Source: Uranotaenia lowii | Taxonomy: Eukaryota > Arthropoda > Insecta > Diptera > Culicidae | NCBI RefSeq assembly: GCF_029784155.1 | Contig: NC_073692.1 | Location: 21,719,944 to 21,783,943, forward strand | Direction of reading: 5' to 3' | DNA length: 64,000 bases | Shown here: positions 56,787 to 64,000 of the stretch, one piece after another | Layout of the letters: each line of letters opens with the position of its first letter | Numbering within the stretch: position 1 is the stretch's first letter | Notes under the pieces: generated by a model | The model's input: only the letters and a program-made list of their open reading frames with translations | Database searches by the model: none | Told to the model about the DNA's origin: nothing | Made by a program: the position numbers and the translations under genes

Positions 56787-57080
56787 GGAACCCTATCAAA
56801 TCGTTAGCTTTGATGAAAAAATGAAAATAGAAATAGTGTAAGGGCCTAGGAGAATGTGTGAAGGTAAAATTTCGTTTCTATTTCGAAGCTCAAGCTATTT
56901 AGCAATTATAATTATTTTTCCCCCTAAATGTAGGCAGCATAATAGTTCTTTTTTCGATTATATATATTTTTAAAATAAGTCGTTAAAACCAAGGTTATAT
57001 TGTTAAACCAGCATTTGAAGGTATTATAAAGGTGTTTTGCATCCTTTATGATCAAAAAAAACTTGTTATAACCGTCAGAA
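56787..57080 (+). repeat. Dispersed repeat X, copy B, right half
   Basis: Continues copy B after the BEL insertion ('ggaaccctatc', 'aaatagtgtaagggcctagg', 'ctaaatgtaggcag'). Matches the reverse complement of about 5690-5970. Confidence 0.65.
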
Positions 57081-57646
57081 TAGAGACTGATCAATATCAC
57101 CCCAAATTATCGAATTCAGCGAAAAAAATTTTTAAGTCAGATTTTAAGAGGTCCAATAAATATCTGCATCCATGTTTTACGTACATAGGAGTCCAGTGCC
57201 GGTTTTAAAAATATAAAGCAGGTCACTTCCACTTAACAGAAAAAAAAATCGAAATATATTGAAAAAAGTGATCAATATTACTCTGGATTACGGTACTATG
57301 TTTTGGTTGGAACTGAAATCGTGCCAAAGTCTGCAAAAACTGTAGAGTGATAAAAAGTCAATCATGTTGTTTTCTTGCAGAAAGTGTCTACCTGCAAAAT
57401 CTGGCAAAAACTCTGATAAATTATAAATTTTTGAGTTGTTTTGAAGGTCAAGCTCCACGAATTGAAAAACGTCAACAAAAAAAGCATTACCTTTAAAATA
57501 ATACATATGGCGCATATGTTGCCCAAACATTTTGGTCAATACTCTTATTCATTAGATACTTTCGCAAAACCACTTGACAGATCGCCTCCAAATTTGGAAC
57601 AGTGGATTGTAGCCTTTCTTACAGCCTGCAAATTATATGTGGATAC
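57081..57646. other. AT-rich non-coding stretch
   Basis: No gene is supported. 'gatcaatatcaccccaa' and 'gatcaatattactctgga' at about 57090 and 57270 suggest a small internal duplication of repeat X. Confidence 0.45.
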
Positions 57647-57948
57647 ATATGACTTTTTTCCTGGAAAATTTCGGCTTGCAAACTATTTTAGAGCAAAAAC
57701 GATTTTTGTTTTATGTATCCAATGTTTCAATCCGTTTTGCATCTTCCTCAGGGACTAAAACGTGTCGTTTTCTTTTTTTCCGACTCGGCTGGTCTTGCAA
57801 AGTTGAAAACAACAAGAAAACGACACTTTTCAGTTCTTGAAGAAGATCCAAAAAAGGGTTGAAACGTTGGATACATAAAACAAAAATTAATTTTTCTCTA
57901 AAATAAACTGGAAGCCAGAATTTTCCAGGAAAAACTCAAAAATCATAT
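57647..57948. mobile_element. Fold-back (long inverted-repeat) element
   Basis: Two imperfect arms of roughly 125 bp face each other. The left arm runs from 'ttttcctggaaaatttcggc' through 'tttttgttttatgtatccaa' and 'tcttcctcaggga' to 'gtgtcgttttc'. The right arm contains the complement of each in reverse order. About 40 bp separate them. The open frames here are by-products. Confidence 0.8.
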
Positions 57949-58289
57949 TTTCCCCAAACATAAAAAGATTCATATAACTTAAAATAATGAACAAATAAAA
58001 GATTTATAAATCCTTATAAATCAAATTATGATTAAAGAAATTCGAACACAGCAAACCCATATTGAATTTGAGAAATTAAGATTGAAAATTATTTATAGGA
58101 TAAAAGTTTCTTGAAATAATCATAAATTTGCATATAGAAAACATAATCAATTGGAGATTTTTGAATGACTGGATTTTGGAATGTAGTGTATGATACCGTT
58201 TCTATGACGTCATAGTCACACTCAATTTATTCTTTCAAGAGTCACAGCATATGGTTACTTTAAAATGGAAAAAGTATAAGAATATAAAT
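57949..58289. other. AT-rich non-coding stretch
   Basis: No gene or repeat boundary is seen. Confidence 0.5.
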
Positions 58290-60075
58290 TAAACAATTGT
58301 CAATTTTGTCAATTTTGTTTTTTTATAATCAATTTAGTTGATTTTGTTATTTCAAATCAATTTTGTTAATTTTGATATTTTTGTTAATTTTAATAATATT
58401 GTATAATTTGCGTAATTTTTTTATTTTATCAATTTAGTTAATTCTGTATATTTTGTTAATGTTGTGAGTTTTGTTTGTTTTTTTAAATTATGTCAATTTT
58501 TAAATTTTGTCAAATTTTTCATGTTTGTCATTTTTGTCATTTTTGTCATTTTTGTCATTTTTGTCATTTTTGTCATTTTTGTCATTTTTGTCATTTTTGT
58601 CATTTTTGTCATTTTTGTCATTTTTGTCATTTTTGTCATTTTTGTCATTTTTGTCATTTTTGTCATTTTTGTCATTTTTGTCATTTTTGTCATTTTTGTC
58701 ATTTTTGTCATTTTTGTCATTTTTGTCATTTTTGTCATTTTTGTCATTTTTGTCATTTTTGTCATTTTTGTCATTTTTGTCATTTTTGTCATTTTTGTCA
58801 TTTTTGTCATTTTTGTCATTTTTGTCATTTTTGTCATTTTTGTCATTTTTGTCATTTTTGTCATTTTTGTCATTTTTGTCATTTTTGTCATTTTTGTCAT
58901 TTTTGTCATTTTTGTCATTTTTGTCATTTTTGTCATTTTTGTCATTTTTGTCATTTTTGTCATTTTTGTCATTTTTGTCATTTTTGTAATTTTTGTCATT
59001 TTTGTCATTTTTGTCATTTTTGTCATTTTTGTCATTTTTGTCATTTTTGTCATTTTTGTCATTTTTGTCATTGTTGTCATTTTTGTCATTTTTTGTCATT
59101 TTTGTCATTTTTGTCATTTTTGTCATTTTTGTCATTTTTGTCATTTTTGTCATTTTTGTCATTTTTGTCATTTTTGTCATTTTTGTCATTTTTGTCATTT
59201 TTGTCATTTTTGTCATTTTTGTCATTTTTGTCATTTTTGTCATTTTTGTCATTTTTGTCATTTTTGTCATTTTTGTCATTTTTGTCATTTTTGTCATTTT
59301 TGTCATTTTTGTCATTTTTGTCATTTTTGTCATTTTTGTCATTTTTGTCATTTTTGTCATTTTTGTCATTTTTGTCATTTTTGTCATTTTTGTCATTTTT
59401 GTCATTTTTGTCATTTTTGTCATTTTTGTCATTTTTGTCATTTTTGTCATTTTTGTCATTTTTGTCATTTTTGTCATTTTTGTCATTTTTGTCATTTTTG
59501 TCATTTTTGTCATTTTTGTCATTTTTGTCATTTTTGACATTTTTGTAATTTTGTTCATTTTTGTTATTTTTGTCATTTTTGTCATTTTTGTCATTTTTGT
59601 CATTTTTGTCATTTTTGTCATTTTTGTCATTTTTGTCATTTTTGTCATTTTTGTCATTTTTGTAATTTTTGTCATTTTTGTCATTTTTGTCATTTTTGTC
59701 ATTTTTGTCATTTTTGTCATTTTTGTCATTTTTGTCATTTTTGTCATTTTTGTCATTTTTGTCATTTTTGTCATTTTTGTCATTTTTGTCATTTTTGTCA
59801 TTTTTGTCATTTTTGTCATTTTTGTCATTTTTGTCATTTTTGTCATTTTTGTCATTTTTGTCATTTTTGTCATTTTTGTCATTTTTGTCATTTTTGTCAT
59901 TTTTGTCATTTTTGTCATTTTTGTCATTTTTGTCATTTTTGTCATTTTTGTCATTTTTGTCATTTTTGTCATTTTTGTCATTTTTGTCATTTTTGTCATT
60001 TTTGTCATTTTTGTCATTTTTGTCATTTTTGTCATTTTTGTCATTTTTGTCGGTTTTGTCATTCTTGTCTTTCTT
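58290..60075 (+). repeat. 9-bp tandem array, unit TTTTTGTCA (array 3)
   Basis: A degenerate edge (58290-58525: variants of caattttgt, gttaatttt) grades into about 170 near-perfect TTTTTGTCA units to 60050. A single-base insertion near 59090 and a cluster of variants at 59533-59570 shift the reading frame. All frames are open over long distances because of the period. No protein is implied. Confidence 0.98.
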
Positions 60076-62690
60076 GCTCTTGATTAATTTTTGGTGAGGA
60101 TTTCGTCATAGTGGATTTTTTTTTGAATCCAATATAGTAGGTTTAAAAAACGATCTTAACACTTCTCTGCATTTTTTGTCTTTTAGTTAAATAAAAATTA
60201 CAGTTATTTTTTTAAGTTTAATTAAAAGGCTACAATTCTCTTCGCTCTTACAAAGAGACTTTGTCCACAGAAAACTGATGTCCAAGAACATCAGCTGCAC
60301 ATCGGCAAATATCGGCCCCTACGGTCTATTAATTTTGCGCCAAATCCCAGGCTTAATACCACCTGTATAAATTCCTTCTTATTGATGACTGCCTTAAGCA
60401 AAGGAAGGAAATAAAACACACACCCTGTGAAAGCCTTATAAGAGAAGAATTTGAACTGGGTATACCATGCACCGAGAAAATGAGAATAGTTTATTTCTGT
60501 TCGGGTTTTTGTTACTTTTAGAAGGCAGAGATCATATCTATTTTGGTTTAAAATTACGATTTTTTGTTATACAACGACATTAGTGCTACAAATTTCATAT
60601 TTTGATTCTCATTATGACAAGATTTTGAGAAACTTTTTGCAACTGTGTCCTTTTATTGGCAAAGTATACGGTACGCACAGCAGCGCAGCAACGACGCAAC
60701 AGAACAGCAGCGGTACTAAATCCTAAATCCCCTGCTAATTTACATATCATAAACCACTCCGGCACTGACCAAACTTAGGAAACATGGAGGGATTGAGAGT
60801 TTCCTCCGTTGTTGGCTGGCTGATATTGACTGGATGCAGATCCCTGAGGCCATTGCGGAGAAATATAAGTATGGTATAGTGTAACACTAACAGGTTGGAC
60901 CTTGCCTTGCCGCAACAGTTTTGTCTGAAATAGTGGCACGGTCCAAATCCGGGACCATCATCGATCCTAAGTCCCACAACTAACTAAGGGGCACTGCGCT
61001 AGCATTCGGCCAGAGGACGAACTGGTAACTTCAAATCTCAACATTTGGGAAACTTGATGCAAAACCTCCGGTTGCTAAATTATGTTGTGCTGCCCAGTTT
61101 AATCCATCTCAACCGATACGCGTGGGCGTGTCCTTAGGCCTTAGGGTGGGCCCAAGAAAAGAGGTCGGAAAACAGCTCTTTATCTTTTACAAACGAACCG
61201 ATAAATCAGCACCCGTTCGAAAATAGGCACTCTTGCATAAAGTATCCACCCATTTCCGAGGGTTCGCATTTCACATTTGGAGATGGATTGCTCAACAGTT
61301 TTTGAATTCGAAAAACGTTTGTGGATTTGCACAAGCAACAGTCCAGTAGAAGGAAGGAAGCTTTGATTGGCAGATTTGTTTTTCCCTTGAACCCTGTTGG
61401 TTGAAATGGAAGGAGAAAAATTGGATGGACCTGAGGGTGGAAGATGGAAACGCGTGCGAATTCATTTACACTGTTTTGTCGTATTCGTCCGATTTTCTTC
61501 TCAACAGAAACACCCCCTAGCCCAATCCGTCTCAAGCAACAAACAACACAGAAAGATTGTGCAGCATTGTTTCTGACGATGAAAAACAGACAAAGGAAAA
61601 AGTTACATAAAATGGATCCTAAATGAGGCAGCAATCCTTTTGCCCAGCAGGGAACTAATTCAACCATCCGCTCTGGGTTTTTTGAATGGGGACTGGGAAA
61701 CAATGTTGCAATAATGGAATGTGTTGTAAAAAATGAAGAAGGGGAAAGCCATAAATCGTTGTTGGAGTCGAGGCAATATTAATGAGCCCTTCGGCGATGG
61801 GCTAGGTCGGGATTTCGCTTTCAATGTTGTGATCCGAAATTGGTCTGTGTCCCTTAAGCTGAGCTGGTGCTTTGTTGTTGAAAACTATCAAATCGTAAAA
61901 CGATGTTTGTCTCATCGAAAAGGGACTTTGATATTTGAATAAAATCAGATGTAATTTTCGTCTTTAGCTGATTTCAAAGAAAAACGTGTCGTTGTTCATT
62001 TTATCACGGTATTTTTATAGAAATACTAACAACAAGCAGAGGTCTCCAGCGATAAGTCAAGGGAAATACATTGAGAACCTTTGCCAAGGCAATGTACCTT
62101 TACCAAGGCAATACACTGAAGACACTCGGAGTAATTTATGATCATTGTCCGAAAACTACATCTCTATTTCACTTGTGAACTACTGACCGTCAACGTTGAA
62201 GAACTCAAGTCTCCAGCAAAATATCTCAAATCAGAATTTCACGCAAATTATATCATTTCTTATTTTAGGATAAAGAATGAAAAAGAATCACTGTATCTAA
62301 AAGATGGTGTTCAATGTAAAGTGTTTTAACCCTATTTCTGGTATACCAAATTTTTAATTCCTGCTTAGGTAGCACACAAAATTGAGCAACTTTAATGTGC
62401 AACAACCAGATTTTTTTTAAATTTTGTAACTGCGATAGTTTGCGTTTGCGTCTATTAAAATCTTCATATTATGAGACTAGTTTTGATGCAATTTGCTACA
62501 AATAAATCACCGAAAAATTTCATCTACACGAATTCTACGAATTTTGACGATGTATGTGTATTGGTGTGAAATTTTGTACATTTGTTTCGGCGTTTTTGCG
62601 AAACTGGGCTGAACAATTAAAATGATTTTTAACTTGGATTTTTTTTAAACTTAGTGACGGAATGACGGATGTGACAAAATTAAAAAAAAA
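60076..62690. other. Unique non-coding island
   Basis: 60660-61960 is higher-complexity, non-repetitive sequence, with AT-rich flanks. Minus-strand frames at 60747-60977 and 61206-61703 and plus-strand frames at 61444-61942 are open but carry no domain, and no exon with a recognisable protein is seen. Given its position upstream of the Shaw S1 exon, it is probably intronic. Confidence 0.4.
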
Positions 62691-64000
62691 AATGAATAAA
62701 TTGCCAAATTGACTGAATTGCCAAAATTGACAAAATTGACAAAATTGACAAAATTGACAAAATTGACAAAATTGACAAAATTGACAAAATTGACAAAATT
62801 GACAAAATTGACAAAATTGACAAAATTGACAAAATTGACAAAATTGACAAAATTGACAAAATTGACAAAATTGACAAAATTGACAAAATTGACAAAATTG
62901 ACAAAATTGACAAAATTGACAAAATTGACAAAATTGACAAAATTGACAAAATTGACAAAATTGACAAAATTGACAAAATTGACAAAATTGACAAAATTGA
63001 CAAAATTGACAAAATTGACAAAATTGACAAAATTGACAAAATTCACAAAATTGACAAAATTGACAAAATTGACAAAATTGACAAAATTGACAAAATTGAC
63101 AAAATTGACAAAATTGACAAAATTGACAAAATTGACAAAATTGACAAAATTGACAAAATTGACAAAATTGACAAAATTGAAAAATTGACAAAATTGACAA
63201 AATTGACAAAATTGACAAAATTGACAAAATTGACAAAATTGACAAAATTGACAAAATTGACAAAATTGACAAAATTGACAAAATTGACAAAATTGACAAA
63301 ATTGACAAAATTGACAAAATTGACAAAATTGACAAAATTGACAAAATTGACAAAATTGACAAAATTGACAAAATTGACAAAATTGACAAAATTGACAAAA
63401 TTGACAAAATTGACAAAATTGACAAAATTGACAAAATTGACAAAATTGACAAAATTGACAAAATTGACAAAATTGACAAAATTGACAAAATTGACAAAAT
63501 TGACAAAATTGACAAAATTGACAAAATTGACAAAATTGACAAAATTGACAAAATTGACAAAATTGACAAAATTGACAAAATTGACAAAATTGACAAAATT
63601 GACAAAATTGACAAAATTGACAAAATTGACAAAATTGACAAAATTGACAAAATTGACAAAATTGACAAAATTGACAAAATTGACAAAATTGACAAAATTG
63701 ACAAAATTGACAAAATTGACAAAATTGACAAAATTGACAAAATTGACAAAATTGACAAAATTGACAAAATTGACAAAATTGACAAAATTGACAAAATTGA
63801 CAAAATTGACAAAATTGACAAAATTGACAAAATTGACAAAATTGACAAAATTGACAAAATTGACAAAATTGACAAAATTGACAAAATTGACAAAATTGAC
63901 AAAATTGACAAAATTGACAAAATTGACAAAATTGACAAAATTGACAAAATTGACAAAATTGACAAAATTGACAAAATTGACAAAATTGACAAAATTGACA
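62691..64000 (-). repeat. 9-bp tandem array, unit TTTTGTCAA on the minus strand
   Basis: On the plus strand the unit is TTGACAAAA, about 140 copies, starting with degenerate units near 62700 and still perfect at the window edge, so the array is truncated. A unit missing three bases near 63180 and single variants (ttcaca near 63043) are the only blemishes. It shares the TGTCA core and 9-bp period with the arrays at 42, 43.6 and 58.5 kb but is inverted relative to them. Confidence 0.98.

Noticed and set aside
58464..60097. Similar long frames in the third TTTTTGTCA array
   Set aside because: Same artefact of the 9-bp period.
62535..63992. 485-codon minus-strand frame of SIL/QFC repeats and related frames
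   Set aside because: Same artefact in the TTGACAAAA array; only the last ~50 codons lie outside the array and have no domain.

Overview
The window is AT-rich animal nuclear DNA from an insect, most likely a culicine-type mosquito with a repeat-swollen genome. This is inferred from the Shaw-class potassium channel exons with dipteran-style introns, plus the mix of CR1/L2-like non-LTR elements, a BEL/Pao element, tRNA-derived SINEs and many MITEs. The species cannot be named from the sequence alone. There are no bacterial-style operons, rRNA genes or CRISPR arrays.

The only host gene I can identify with confidence is the voltage-gated K+ channel gene Shaw (Kv3 class), on the minus strand. Its exons read right to left. 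The S1-S2 exon is 47108..47326. The S2/S3-to-S6 exon (voltage sensor, TVGYGD selectivity filter, PVPV gate) is 46379..46982. A C-terminal exon is 40137..40283, joined in matching phase. A short phase-compatible candidate exon lies at 5265..5326, and an alternative last exon follows a 71-nt intron at 40046..40065. The N-terminal T1/BTB exons are not seen and should lie to the right of the window. If 5265..5326 belongs to the gene, nearly everything from 1 to 47 kb is Shaw intron invaded by transposons.

Region by region: 1-12.9 kb is AT-rich DNA with diverged dispersed repeats, a TTAA-flanked MITE, two hAT-like MITEs in opposite orientations, a 3' fragment of a non-LTR element and two islands of higher complexity (about 4.4-5.4 and 11.4-12.7 kb). 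12.9-17 kb is a nearly intact non-LTR retrotransposon ending in a long (TA)n tract. 17.7-20.6 kb holds an 80-bp tandem array, a 143-bp tandem array and nested tRNA-derived SINEs. 20.6-27.8 kb has MITEs, dispersed repeats and a decayed coding-like fragment. 27.8-31.7 kb is a second, more decayed non-LTR element. 32-40 kb has dispersed repeats, a Harbinger-like element and a unique island. 40.8-46.1 kb, which is most of one Shaw intron, is built of 9-bp and 7-bp tandem arrays interrupted by a 0.8-kb palindrome carrying two identical tRNA-like sequences. 47-50 kb holds Shaw flanking sequence and a MITE. 50.6-56.8 kb is a very young BEL/Pao LTR element that keeps gag-protease but lacks reverse transcriptase, RNase H and integrase. 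57-64 kb has a fold-back element, two more 9-bp arrays (the last in inverted orientation and running off the window) and a unique island.

Most long open frames in the window are artefacts. The 9-bp arrays stay open in many frames because nine is a multiple of three. The most interesting signals are the family of 9-bp arrays with a shared TGTCA core packed into a Shaw intron, the palindrome with tRNA-like arms between two of these arrays, and the young BEL element that has traded its pol genes for unrelated DNA.
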